Notes: generated by a model from the letters alone, not told the origin. 46,400 nucleotides of DNA from DAOMNN01 sp035443825 (GCA_035443825.1 DAOMNN010000020.1:1-46400), one strand, 5' to 3'. Positions 1 through 8,376 are shown, counted from the first letter of the stretch. Program-made: numbers and translations.

Positions 1-429
1 CTTGATCGGCCACAGCAGGCGGCGGGCCTTGTCGAGGTTGGCGTTGTCGGGCCAGGAATTGATCGGAGCGAAGCGCTGGTTGCCGGTGCCGCCACCGCCG
101 CGGCCATCGGCGATGCGGTAGGTGCCCGCAGCATGCCAGGCCATGCGGATCATCAGGCCGCCGTAGTGCCCCCAGTCGGCGGGCCACCACTCCTGGCTGT
201 CGGTCATCAGGGCCTTGACGTCGTTCTTCAGCGCTTCGACGTCGAGCTTCTTCAACTCCTCGTGGTAGTTGAAGTCCGCACCCATCGGGTTGGTCTTGGT
301 GTCGTGCTGATGCAGGATGTCGAGGTTCAGCGCCTTGGGCCACCAATCCATCTTCGACATGCTCGCCGAGGTCACCCCGCCGTGCATGACGGGACACTTG
401 CCACTGGAACTCACGTCGTTGTTGTCCAT
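1..429 (-). CDS. katG: Catalase-peroxidase KatG, N-terminal part (runs off the window)
   Basis: This is the first 143 codons of a bifunctional heme catalase-peroxidase; the rest lies before base 1. The enzyme removes hydrogen peroxide in the cytoplasm. The distal active-site segment RMAWHAAGTYR is intact, with the Arg, Trp and His that KatG uses in peroxide cleavage; this Trp is also part of the Met-Tyr-Trp adduct of the family. The segments WWP, ILHQHD and the GGGGTGNQRFAP stretch are typical KatG N-terminal landmarks. The ATG at 429 follows a purine-rich GGAGCGCGAG stretch. The gene lies downstream of nirS in the same direction but behind a strong terminator, so it is probably its own unit. 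Peroxide control (OxyR) would be usual, but I saw no convincing OxyR site. Confidence 0.93.
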   Translation of the reverse strand, partial: MDNNDVSSSGKCPVMHGGVTSASMSKMDWWPKALNLDILHQHDTKTNPMGADFNYHEELKKLDVEALKNDVKALMTDSQEWWPADWGHYGGLMIRMAWHAAGTYRIADGRGGGGTGNQRFAPINSWPDNANLDKARRLLWPIK

Positions 430-825
430 CTCGCGCTCCTTCGTTGTGTTTCATCGGAAATGGTCGGGTGGCCCGATCCATCTGCTTTCCCGCCTCCTTG
501 CGGACACCCGGAGATCATCGGTCAGAATCACTATAGACCCATGCGCACCAGTATGAGGCGCGCCGGGTACGATTTCCGGGGAAAACGTTTCAATATCAAG
601 GATAGGAAAACTTCATGAGGGAAAGGCAGGGCGCACCAATGACGCTGGAAACCGGTACTACGGATGCCGAGCGCAAGAACACTGCCGAGGGTCGACCGCG
701 CTGCGGCCCGACAAGGTAGACCAGTCAAATCACGATATGCTGTTTCATTGATGGGGCGCCCCGATCGGGTGAGCGCCGCAACGGGATTCCGTCAGTGGCT
801 TGTGCTCCTGTCGTGCACAAGAAAC
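430..825. other. Intergenic region upstream of katG; no gene recognised
   Basis: About 400 bases separate the katG start from the terminator behind nirS. I find no coding sequence with a family signature. A TATAGT hexamer on the minus strand (533-528) could be a katG -10 element but has no good -35 partner. A TTGAT half-site near 590-600 on the minus strand lacks the second half of an FNR site. Confidence 0.5.
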
Positions 826-849
826 GAAGGGGGCCCACAGGCCCCCTTC
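826..849 (-). terminator. Rho-independent terminator of nirS
   Basis: A perfect 10-bp inverted repeat (GAAGGGGGCC / GGCCCCCTTC) closes a 4-base loop, CACA. It starts 33 bases past the nirS stop codon in the direction of transcription and is followed on the minus strand by the T-rich run GTTTCTTG. Confidence 0.8.
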
Positions 850-882
850 TTGACTTGTCATCCGGGTTTCACGAATGCGGAC

Positions 883-2616
883 TCAGTAGATGTCCTTCTG
901 CGTGTTGAAGACGTTGAACTTGCCGGTCGGCGTGATCAGTTCCTTGTCCTTGATCACGGCCTTGAGCTTGCGCGTCTTGTCGTCGACGACCACGATCGCG
1001 GACTGGTGGTTGGTCGCGCTCCACACCGAGAACCACACCTCGTCGCCAGCCTTGTTGTACTCCGGCTGGACCACGCGCTTGGCGCCCTCGCCGACACCAG
1101 CCCATTCACCGATCGGCAGCACTTCGAAGCCCTTGTCGAGGCTGTTGATGTCGAACACCGCGATACTCTGGCTCATCTCCGTATCCGGGTTGAGCGTGGT
1201 GTCGACCCACAGGTTGGTCGACTTCGGATGCGTCTTGATGAATAGCGAACCGCCACCCTGACCCTTGAGTGTCTCGACGACCTTCCATGCATTGTCCGGA
1301 TGCTTCTCCGGATCCGTGCCGATCAGGCTGATGGTCTCGTCGCCGAGGTGGCTCGTCGCCCACACAGGACCGTGCTTGGGATGAACGAAGTTCGCGCCGC
1401 GACCCGGGTGCGGGATCGCGCCGACATCGACGATCGCGGTGAGCTTGCCTTCCTTGGTATCGACCACCACGATCTGGTTGGACTGGTTCGCCGCCATCAT
1501 CACGTAGCGACCGGATGACTCCCAGCCGCCGTCATGCAGGAAGCGCGCGGTAGCGATCTCGGTCATCTTGAGGTTGACCAGGTCGGAGTAATCGACCATC
1601 AGCACCTTGCCGGTTTCCTTGACGTTCACCACGAACTCGGGACGGTGATGGTTCGCGACGATCGCGGCCACGCGCGGTTCGGGGTGGTATTCCTGAGTGC
1701 CAACGGTCTGTCCGCGGGTCCCGACGATCTTGAGCGGCTCGAGCGTATCGCCGTCCATGATCACGAACTGGGGCGGCCAGTAGGTTCCCGCCACCGCGAA
1801 CTTGTCCTCGAAGCCCTTGAACTTGGAGGTCTCGACCGAGCGTGCCTCGAGCCCGACCTTGATCGTCGCGACGACCCCCGGCTTCTCCATCCACAAGTCG
1901 ATCATGTCAACCTTGGCATCACGGCCGATGACCATCAGGTAACGCCCGGACGCCGACATGCGCGAGATGTGCACCGCATAGCCGGTATCGATGAGCGACA
2001 CGATCTTCTTCGACTCGCCGTCGATCAGCGCGATCTGGCCCGCGTCGCGCAGCGTCACCGAGAACAGGTTTTCGAGATTGAGCTTGTTCATCTGCTTGGT
2101 GGGGCGTTTCTCGGGTGGCACCGCGACATTCCACGTGGCCTTCATCTCGGCCAGGCCGAATTCAGGGGGCGTGGGCGGCTCGTGCTGCAGGAAGCGCGCC
2201 ATGATGTCGATATCCTGCTCGGTGAGTTCGCCCGAGGTGCCCCAGTTGGGCATGCCCTGCGGCGTGCCGTAGTTGATGAACACCTTGAGGTAGTCGGTAC
2301 CCTTAGGCAGCGTGATGTCCGGCGTCAGCGGCTTGCCGGTCGCACCCTTGCGCAACACGCCATGGCAGCCGGCGCAGCGCTCGAAGTACACCTGCTTGGC
2401 GCGCTCGAACTCCTCGGCGCTGACGGCAGGCGCCCCCGGCGTGATCGACTGCTTCAGGTCCTCAGGCGCGGTCGAAGGGGCGCCCTTGTAGCGCAAGTCT
2501 TCCTCCGGGGTGGCGGGGTGCACCGGTTTGGACTGTGCCAACGCCGAGCCGGACAACAACGACAACACGGCCAGGGCCGAAACCACCGCGACAGTTGCCT
2601 TTTTCCTCTTCATCAT
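883..2616 (-). CDS. nirS: Cytochrome cd1 nitrite reductase NirS
   Basis: Periplasmic dissimilatory nitrite reductase of denitrification, reducing nitrite to nitric oxide with one heme c and one heme d1 per subunit. The 577-residue product has a signal peptide (basic MMKRKK, hydrophobic core, cleavage after SALAQ near residue 28), a heme c site CAGCH at 81-85, and a long eight-bladed d1 propeller with the family stretches NLFSVTLRDAGQIALIDG, HISRMSASGRY, EYHPEPRVAAI, GGGSLFIKTHP and the C-terminal TPTGKFNV. The ATG at 2616 is preceded by AAGGAG eight bases upstream, which rules out the longer reading. nirI lies 49 bases upstream on the same strand, so the two may be co-transcribed. No heme d1 biosynthesis genes (nirF, DLGH, J, E, N) follow; a terminator and katG do. 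Confidence 0.97.
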   Translation of the reverse strand: MMKRKKATVAVVSALAVLSLLSGSALAQSKPVHPATPEEDLRYKGAPSTAPEDLKQSITPGAPAVSAEEFERAKQVYFERCAGCHGVLRKGATGKPLTPDITLPKGTDYLKVFINYGTPQGMPNWGTSGELTEQDIDIMARFLQHEPPTPPEFGLAEMKATWNVAVPPEKRPTKQMNKLNLENLFSVTLRDAGQIALIDGESKKIVSLIDTGYAVHISRMSASGRYLMVIGRDAKVDMIDLWMEKPGVVATIKVGLEARSVETSKFKGFEDKFAVAGTYWPPQFVIMDGDTLEPLKIVGTRGQTVGTQEYHPEPRVAAIVANHHRPEFVVNVKETGKVLMVDYSDLVNLKMTEIATARFLHDGGWESSGRYVMMAANQSNQIVVVDTKEGKLTAIVDVGAIPHPGRGANFVHPKHGPVWATSHLGDETISLIGTDPEKHPDNAWKVVETLKGQGGGSLFIKTHPKSTNLWVDTTLNPDTEMSQSIAVFDINSLDKGFEVLPIGEWAGVGEGAKRVVQPEYNKAGDEVWFSVWSATNHQSAIVVVDDKTRKLKAVIKDKELITPTGKFNVFNTQKDIY

Positions 2617-2665
2617 CACTTCGTCTCCTTGTTTGCAGCAAAAAAATAATTGGTCAAAACCGCGC

Positions 2666-4267
2666 CTATGCCTCTTCCGCGATGGTCGACAGGGCCGTGC
2701 CGGAACGCTGTTCGCGGCGCACGCGCCGGTCAATCAGCGGCAGGCAGACGCGGTCGTTGTAGTAGATGACCTGGCAGTCGAGGCAGTAATGGCACTCGTT
2801 GGCGTTGATCTCGCCGGTCGGCCGGATCGCACGCACCGAGCACCGGTTGGCACATACCTGGCAGGGCCGACCGCACTCCTTGCGGCGACGCAGCCACCAG
2901 TCGAACAGCCGGAACCGCCCGGGAATCGCGAGGGCGGCACCGAGCGGGCACAGGTACTTGCAGAAGAACTTGCGGTTGAACAGCGAGATCACGATCAGCG
3001 CCAATGCCCAGGCCACGAACGGCCACTCGCGCTGGAAACGCATCGTAATGGCGGTCTTGAACGGCTCGACCTCGGCATAGATCGCAGCCTGCGCCAGAGA
3101 TTGCAACGACATCCCGAAGAGCACGATCAGGATGATGTACTTCACCGCCAGCAGGCGCTCGTGCACCGCATCGCTGAATTCCCACTGTGGAATCCCGAGC
3201 TTGCGCGAGATCTGCAACATGATTTCCTGGATCGCGCCGAACGGGCACAGCCAGCCGCAATACACGCCACGGCCCCACAGAAGGAGGGTCACGGCGACGA
3301 AGGACCACAGGATGAAGAGCAGCGGGTCGATGAGAAAGGTGTCCCAGTTGAACCCGTGCATCACCGCGTTCACGAAGGTCAGCACGTTGATCACGGACAG
3401 TTGCGCGAGCCCCCACCAGCCGATGAAGAACAGGGTGTAGATCTGGAATCCGTTGCGCACGTGAATGAGTGCGACCGGGTGGCGTGCCAACCAGTCCTGG
3501 AACATCAGGATGAAGGACAGCGCGGTGAGACCGACGACCAGCACCCCGATCTCGAACACGCGCTCGTTCCACACGGCCACCCAGATCGGTTGCTCGCTGG
3601 AATCGGCCCAGCGGCCGAGCGCCGCGCCGGCCAGCACAGCCGCACTGGGTGCCGGATCGATGCGCCGGGCTGCCGACGGATCGGCAACGATGGGCGATGG
3701 CCGCGCCGCGTTGGCTGCCAGCGACGCATCCGTGGCACTTTCATGAATGCCGCGCGACTCCGCGACCTGCCGCACCGAGCGCATCACGGTGGCGTTCTGC
3801 ACCATCACGGTGATGGTTGCGCCACTGATGCCGTCGATCGCAAGGTGCCCGTCGCGTTCGGCCCCGATCACCACCCGGTCGAAGGCGGACTTTCCCGTGT
3901 ACTGGGCGGCGAAGCGGTGCAGACGCTCTTCCGTGATGCCGACTGCGAGAATGGGCTCCTCGTGCGCCACGATCGCGAGCCCGGCAATGCGCCCTGCAGT
4001 GTCGATCCCGATGAGGGTGTTGATCGGACGTCCGGAATAGGCCGGGATGCGAAGCACGTCACGCGTGAAGAACAGGTAGCCGACGAGACTGCCGCCGCCG
4101 TAAACGGGCGCCGAAGGCGGATTTCCGTCGAAGTCGCCGAAGCGCTCGGCGTGAGGGAAGATGTCCCGGACCTCCGGGTACAGGGTCGGCAGATCTGTGC
4201 CATGCACCAGGCCTCTCGCGCACAGCAGGACGAACGCGACGAGACCCAGGGTGCGGCAAATCGACAT
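2666..4267 (-). CDS. nirI: NirI/NosR-family membrane flavo-iron-sulfur protein, probably NirI
   Basis: Membrane protein of the NosR/NirI family, which supports expression or electron supply of denitrification reductases. In order: a signal-like N-terminus (1-23); a periplasmic FMN-binding domain with SGATIT at 148-153, whose Thr is the flavin attachment site in this family; about six membrane segments between 237 and 450; two CxxxCP motifs (CGWLCP at 337-342, CKYLCP at 436-441); and a C-terminal ferredoxin-like part with CGRPCQVCANRC (465-476) and CHYCLDC (492-498). At 533 residues it is shorter than typical NosR. I call it NirI rather than NosR because nirS follows directly and no nos gene is visible. 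The Shine-Dalgarno in front of the ATG is weak. Confidence 0.85.
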   Translation of the reverse strand: MSICRTLGLVAFVLLCARGLVHGTDLPTLYPEVRDIFPHAERFGDFDGNPPSAPVYGGGSLVGYLFFTRDVLRIPAYSGRPINTLIGIDTAGRIAGLAIVAHEEPILAVGITEERLHRFAAQYTGKSAFDRVVIGAERDGHLAIDGISGATITVMVQNATVMRSVRQVAESRGIHESATDASLAANAARPSPIVADPSAARRIDPAPSAAVLAGAALGRWADSSEQPIWVAVWNERVFEIGVLVVGLTALSFILMFQDWLARHPVALIHVRNGFQIYTLFFIGWWGLAQLSVINVLTFVNAVMHGFNWDTFLIDPLLFILWSFVAVTLLLWGRGVYCGWLCPFGAIQEIMLQISRKLGIPQWEFSDAVHERLLAVKYIILIVLFGMSLQSLAQAAIYAEVEPFKTAITMRFQREWPFVAWALALIVISLFNRKFFCKYLCPLGAALAIPGRFRLFDWWLRRRKECGRPCQVCANRCSVRAIRPTGEINANECHYCLDCQVIYYNDRVCLPLIDRRVRREQRSGTALSTIAEEA

Positions 4268-4296
4268 CTATCCTGTCCAGGGGAGGGCGCTTGCAG

Positions 4297-4334
4297 GCCC
4301 GGTTTACAATCGCAAACACCAGCCGAAACCGGGC
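4297..4334. promoter_or_regulatory. Inverted repeat just upstream of nirI
   Basis: Perfect 9-bp arms GCCCGGTTT and AAACCGGGC are separated by 21 bases, 30 to 67 bases upstream of the nirI start. Read on the minus strand it could be a leader hairpin or an operator. The spacer holds TTTGCGATTGTAAA (minus strand), a loose palindrome unlike a canonical FNR/DNR box. Confidence 0.4.
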
Positions 4335-4380
4335 ATGTCTTCAGCCGGATCACCGGAAAAGACCCTACGCGCGAGCTGGG

Positions 4381-4398
4381 ATTACGGACATTCGTAAT
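4381..4398. promoter_or_regulatory. Palindrome ATTACG-N6-CGTAAT upstream of nirI
   Basis: Perfect 6-bp arms with a 6-base spacer lie 114 to 131 bases upstream of nirI. The size and AT-rich arms fit a dimeric regulator site. It does not match FNR, NarL or NsrR consensus, so the regulator is unknown. A further small hairpin, CCGGG-TTTA-CCCGG, lies at 4426-4439. The rest of 4268-4621 holds only the tiny reading frame listed next. Confidence 0.4.
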
Positions 4399-4524
4399 CT
4401 GACCAAAACCAACAGGTCGATGATGCCGGGTTTACCCGGATGCGCCCATTGGCCTGACGGCGGGTGTACTAAGCCCGGAGCACTAGACGCGGACTCACGC
4501 AGATGACTGCCAGGAGGGATTGCT

Positions 4525-4560
4525 ATGTCGCAAGAACTAGGCTGCAGGATTAGGCCGTGA
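4525..4560 (+). CDS. Possible 11-codon reading frame with a strong ribosome binding site
   Basis: The frame reads MSQELGCRIRP and then TGA. It is preceded by a perfect AGGAGG (4512-4517) seven bases before the ATG, an arrangement not expected by chance in non-coding DNA. The peptide resembles nothing I know. It could be a leader peptide, the remnant of a truncated gene, or chance. It points toward the convergent ubiB-like gene, so it has no obvious downstream gene to regulate. Confidence 0.2.
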   Translation: MSQELGCRIRP

Positions 4561-4621
4561 TTAGACCGGGTCCAAAGCAGGAGAGAGGGAGTTCGGATGT
4601 GCGGCAGTCGGCCGATGGCGA

Positions 4622-6307
4622 TCAGCCCGAACCCCTCCCTCCCCGCCAGATCGAGATGAGCACCACGATTCCGCCGATCACCGCGGCGATGAACCCCAGC
4701 AGGGCGAGAAAGGGCAGGCCTGAACTCGAGGAATCGCGCGTCATCGTCATCACGATCGACGAACCGACGATCAGCGCCGCGGTGACGATGCCCAGGGTGA
4801 GGCGGCTGAAGGCACGGTCGATCTGATCGCCGAACTGCCTGAGCGGCACCACGTCGACCTGCACCTGGAGCTTGCCGCGCCGCGCCGAGCGCAACAGCCG
4901 GCGCAAGTCCTGCGGCAAGCCGGTGACGAGATCGAGCACGCTGACGGCCGAGCGCCAGCCGCGCCTTGCCAGCGCCTCGGGTGAATGATGCGCGATCAGC
5001 GCGCGTTGCAGGAACGGCTGCGCCGCCCCGGCCATGTCGAAATCCGGATCGAGCTGCCGTCCCATGCCTTCGAGGGTGACGAAGGCCTTGACCAGCAGGG
5101 TCAGATCGGGCGGGAGGGACAAGGCGTGATCGCGCAGGATCGCGATCAGGTCGGAAAGCATCGTGCCGAGATTGAGCGACTTGAGCGGCACGCCGTGATA
5201 CTGGTCGATGAATGCATCGATCTCGCCGCGCAACGCCGTCGAATCCGCATCGTTTCCGCTGCCCCAGTCGAGCAGCACCTCGGCGGCAGCATCCGCGTCA
5301 CGGGTCACCAGTCCGTGCAGTAGCAGCGCCACCTGGTAACGTCGCTCTTCCGAAAGCCGCCCGACCATACCGAAGTCGATGAACGCGAGACGATTGCCCG
5401 GCAGGTAGAAGACATTGCCCGGATGGGGGTCGGCGTGAAAAAAGCCGTCTTCGATCATCATCTTCAGCACCGCGTCCGCACCGCGGCGCGCGAGGACCAC
5501 CGGATCCAGTCCCGCAGGCTCGATCGCCGTGAGGCGCCGCCCGGGAATGCCCTCGATGCGATCCTGGACATTGAGGCGCTCGCACGTCCATTGCCAGTGA
5601 ATGCGCGGCACGACGATCTCGTCATGGGCGGAAAAACTCTCCGCGATGCGTTCGGCACTGCGGCATTCGGCCGCAAAGTCCATCTCGCGGCGCAAGGACA
5701 ATGTCAGCTGCCTCGCGATCTCGCGCAGGCGGTAGCGGTGCAGATCGGGAGCCTCGTTCTCGACGATCTCGGCCAGTCGCGCCAGCAAACGCAGATCAGC
5801 CTCGACTACGGGGCGGATGCCGGGGCGTCGGACCTTGAGCACGACCGCGGTGCCGTCCCCGAGTCGCGCGCGATAGACCTGCGCGAGCGATGCCGCCGCG
5901 AGGGGCTGGGTCTCGAGCTCGGGAAAGACGGTTTCGGGGGCCTCACCGAGGTCCTCCACGAGTTGTTCGCGAATCCCTTCAAAGGGAATCGCGGGCACCT
6001 CGTCCTGCAGCTTCTCGAACTCGGCGATCCACTCGGGCGGGAACAGGTCCACGCGCGTCGCAAGCATCTGCCCGAGCTTGATGAAGGTCGGGCCGAGTTC
6101 TTCGAGCGCCCGGCACACGCGCGCCGGGGGTTCGAGCACGGCAAGATCCTCCGGCACCCGCCAGTGCAGCGTCCTGCCGGCACGTTCGAGCGCACCGGCC
6201 ATGCCCACGCGCCGCACCAGATCGCCAAATCCGTACCGGATCAGGACCGCGGCAATGTCATGCACACGCCCAAGGTCACGCGCGGCCTTGACCGCCTGCC
6301 AGAGCAT
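4622..6307 (-). CDS. ABC1/UbiB-family atypical kinase
   Basis: A 561-residue member of the UbiB/ADCK family, membrane-attached atypical protein-kinase-like ATPases linked to ubiquinone biosynthesis or lipid homeostasis. Visible landmarks are the KxGQ signature in FIKLGQ (75-80), the alanine-rich nucleotide loop AAAS (137-140), the lysine of VVLKVRRPG (158), REMDF (207-211), the catalytic-loop-like HADPHPGN (291-298), the metal-binding DFG (311-313) and two C-terminal hydrophobic helices (about 507-555). The ATG shares one base with the stop codon of the upstream gene at 6307-6981 (TGATG), indicating translational coupling. It may be a UbiB paralogue rather than the housekeeping ubiB, which usually sits with ubiE and ubiJ; neither is here. 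Confidence 0.88.
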   Translation of the reverse strand: MLWQAVKAARDLGRVHDIAAVLIRYGFGDLVRRVGMAGALERAGRTLHWRVPEDLAVLEPPARVCRALEELGPTFIKLGQMLATRVDLFPPEWIAEFEKLQDEVPAIPFEGIREQLVEDLGEAPETVFPELETQPLAAASLAQVYRARLGDGTAVVLKVRRPGIRPVVEADLRLLARLAEIVENEAPDLHRYRLREIARQLTLSLRREMDFAAECRSAERIAESFSAHDEIVVPRIHWQWTCERLNVQDRIEGIPGRRLTAIEPAGLDPVVLARRGADAVLKMMIEDGFFHADPHPGNVFYLPGNRLAFIDFGMVGRLSEERRYQVALLLHGLVTRDADAAAEVLLDWGSGNDADSTALRGEIDAFIDQYHGVPLKSLNLGTMLSDLIAILRDHALSLPPDLTLLVKAFVTLEGMGRQLDPDFDMAGAAQPFLQRALIAHHSPEALARRGWRSAVSVLDLVTGLPQDLRRLLRSARRGKLQVQVDVVPLRQFGDQIDRAFSRLTLGIVTAALIVGSSIVMTMTRDSSSSGLPFLALLGFIAAVIGGIVVLISIWRGGRGSG

Positions 6308-6981
6308 CAGTCGCGCGGCGCGGACCGACCCGAATCGGTCTTGCTCACCCTGTCCGGATCGAGGCGCTGGGCGATCCCGGCAAGAAAGCCCGCCGCGATG
6401 TTCGCAAACAAGGCGCTGCCGCTGCGCAAACCGTGGGCGCCGGCTTCGACCTGCGCCCGGGCAAGGTCGCCCAGGGTGTGGCGCAGCTGCGCCAGTGATC
6501 CTTCGACCTTGCCGCCCACGTACGTACCGCTGCTACGGGCATGCTCGGCGAAATCGTGCAGCGTGGTCGCGGCAAGACCGGTCGCGCCCTTCGCGGCGTT
6601 CATCAGCGTCTCGATGAACAGCGCCTCGAGGCCGGCCAGATCGTCCAGGCTGCGACGCAACTCCTGGCGGGAGAACTCGCTGCCGCGCGCGGCCGCTTCG
6701 CGAAGCGCCAGATCGGTCGCCTCCGCCGCCGCACCCAGCGCCTCGTCGAGCCCCTTCATCGCCTCCGACAAGGCTTGTCGCCCCTGCTCCCCGAGTACCT
6801 CCGTTCCGCTCTGGGCACCGTGCATGACCGAGTGCATGACGCGCCTGATCGCATCCGCATCGAGCCTGCCATCGGACAGCGCTTCGAGGGTGATGCGCCG
6901 CACGTCCTCGCGAACGTCGCTTTCTCCGCCGGCGACCGCCGCCTGGACCTCCCTTTCGACCCGATCCGGATTCGTACTCAT
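6307..6981 (-). CDS. Helical protein of unknown function, coupled to the UbiB-like kinase
   Basis: I do not recognise a characterised family with certainty; it may belong to a DUF6781-type group. The 224-residue product is rich in Ala, Glu, Arg and Leu with no Cys, no signal peptide and no clear membrane segment, and is probably almost entirely alpha-helical with amphipathic stretches (about 75-130 and 150-205). A short Gly/Ala-rich segment near 193-205 could touch a membrane or granule surface. The stop codon overlaps the start of the UbiB-like gene by one base, so the proteins are made together and may act together at the membrane. It lies 72 bases downstream of cbpM in the same direction and could be read through from the heat-shock promoter. 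Confidence 0.75.
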   Translation of the reverse strand: MSTNPDRVEREVQAAVAGGESDVREDVRRITLEALSDGRLDADAIRRVMHSVMHGAQSGTEVLGEQGRQALSEAMKGLDEALGAAAEATDLALREAAARGSEFSRQELRRSLDDLAGLEALFIETLMNAAKGATGLAATTLHDFAEHARSSGTYVGGKVEGSLAQLRHTLGDLARAQVEAGAHGLRSGSALFANIAAGFLAGIAQRLDPDRVSKTDSGRSAPRD

Positions 6982-7053
6982 GTGTCACCTCCATTCGTGA
7001 AGCATAGAAGATCGCGCTCAGGAATTCACGTGGCAACCCGGCCCTGAAAAGGC

Positions 7054-7365
7054 TCAATCGGGGTTGAGCCCCGCGCAACGCATGCGTGCCTCGAGACGAC
7101 GCACTTCATCGATCAGATCGGCGACCATCGCAGCAAGCTCCGGGTCCGCGTCGAAGCTCTGCTCCAGCATCCGGACGCGCCGCGCACGCTGCAGATCGTG
7201 GCTGGAGAAGCGGCGTTCCGGCACAACCGTGGCGCAGGTCAGGACACCGGTTTCGATTCGCGCCACGACCCAGGCGGTGTCAACCCTGCACGCCCGTGCG
7301 AACTCGTCCAGCGTGAGCGCCGCCTCTTCGAGCAGCATGCCTGTCAGAATCTGCTGTCGCGTCAT
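7054..7365 (-). CDS. cbpM: Chaperone modulator CbpM
   Basis: A 103-residue MerR-like helix protein that binds the J domain of CbpA and restrains its co-chaperone activity. The N-terminal helix-turn-helix-like segment (about 14-40) is followed by a helical tail ending LIDEVRRLEARMR. It lies immediately behind cbpA with three bases between the cbpM start codon region and the cbpA stop in gene order cbpM then cbpA along the coordinates; on the minus strand cbpA is read first and cbpM second, as usual for the pair. Confidence 0.88.
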   Translation of the reverse strand: MTRQQILTGMLLEEAALTLDEFARACRVDTAWVVARIETGVLTCATVVPERRFSSHDLQRARRVRMLEQSFDADPELAAMVADLIDEVRRLEARMRCAGLNPD

Positions 7366-7368
7366 CGC

Positions 7369-8316
7369 TCAATCCCCCAGTCCGCGGCGCGGATCGAAAG
7401 CGAGCTCCTGCGCCATGGTTTCGTACAGTTCGCGGGCGCGCCCCGAATCGGCCGGGGGCAGGACTACCTCGAGTATCAGGTAAAGATCGCCCGGCGGGCT
7501 GCCCGGGATGCCGCGGCCCTTGAGCCGCAGCTTGCGACCGGTCTGGGAACCCGCCGGCACCTTGACCTCGACCGGCCCCGACGGTGTGGGAACCTTGATC
7601 GTTCCACCCAGGGCCAGCTCCCACGGCGTGACCGGGACGGTCTCGAAGATGTCACGGCCATCGACCCGGTAGCGCGGATGCGGCTTGAAGCGTATCTCGA
7701 GATAGAGATCGCCGGCCGGCCCGCCCCCCATGCCGGACTTGCCCTGCCCGGCCAGACGGATATGCTGCCCGTCCCGCACACCCACCGGAATCTTGACGTT
7801 CAGGGTGCGCTCGCGCAGTTGCACCCGACCGTGCTCGTCCACCGCAGGCGATTGCAGGGTGAACGCCCGCGTCGCCCCGTGCAGCGCCTCCTCGAGGTCG
7901 ATCATCACCTTGGCATGATGATCCTCGCCACGTGTGCGGAAGTGGCCCTGACCGGGACGCTGGGCGCCACCAAGGCCGCCGAACAGGGTGGAAAAGAAGT
8001 CGCTGAAATCGCCTCCATCCCCGCCGAACGGCCCGGCGCCGGACGAAAACTCGAAGCCGGCATCCCAATCCGGCGGTGGCCGGAAATCCTGCCCGGCGCG
8101 GAAATTCCGGCCAAGCTGATCGTAGGCAGCGCGCTTCTCGGGGTCCGACAGCACCGCCCAGGCTTCGTTGATCTCCTGCATCTTCTGCTCGGCACCCGCT
8201 TCCTTGCTCACGTCCGGGTGGTACTTGCGAGCAAGCTTGCGATAGGCACGCTTGATGTCGTCGGCCGGGGCGCCGCGCTCAACACCGAGCGTCTGGTAAT
8301 AGTCCTTGAACTCCAT
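7369..8316 (-). CDS. cbpA: DnaJ-type co-chaperone CbpA
   Basis: Co-chaperone that stimulates DnaK ATPase activity and holds unfolded substrates. The 315-residue product has an N-terminal J domain with the HPD tripeptide at 33-35, a Gly/Phe-rich linker (about 75-125) and two C-terminal beta-sandwich substrate domains (about 133-305). It lacks the zinc-finger CxxCxGxG repeats of DnaJ, which places it with CbpA. The ATG at 8316 follows GGAGGATTGCC on the minus strand. A sigma-32-type promoter with a perfect CCCCATCT -10 box lies about 60 bases upstream, so heat-shock control is likely. cbpM follows directly. Confidence 0.94.
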   Translation of the reverse strand: MEFKDYYQTLGVERGAPADDIKRAYRKLARKYHPDVSKEAGAEQKMQEINEAWAVLSDPEKRAAYDQLGRNFRAGQDFRPPPDWDAGFEFSSGAGPFGGDGGDFSDFFSTLFGGLGGAQRPGQGHFRTRGEDHHAKVMIDLEEALHGATRAFTLQSPAVDEHGRVQLRERTLNVKIPVGVRDGQHIRLAGQGKSGMGGGPAGDLYLEIRFKPHPRYRVDGRDIFETVPVTPWELALGGTIKVPTPSGPVEVKVPAGSQTGRKLRLKGRGIPGSPPGDLYLILEVVLPPADSGRARELYETMAQELAFDPRRGLGD

Positions 8317-8376
8317 CCGGGCAATCCTCCGATTCGCTTGCCGGCGTCACGCGGCGCACGGCGACTTCCCTTGTGC

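Noticed and set aside
531..728. 65-codon frame on the minus strand upstream of katG
   Set aside because: No ribosome site and no family resemblance; composition is what GC-rich non-coding DNA gives.
664..1245. Long frames opposite nirS and many other genes
   Set aside because: These are antisense shadows produced by strong third-position GC bias; the sense frames carry the conserved motifs.
2630..2665. Possible FNR/DNR site (TTGACCAATTATTTT on the minus strand) in front of nirS
   Set aside because: Only one half-site resembles TTGAT/TTGAC; the second half does not match ATCAA or GTCAA.
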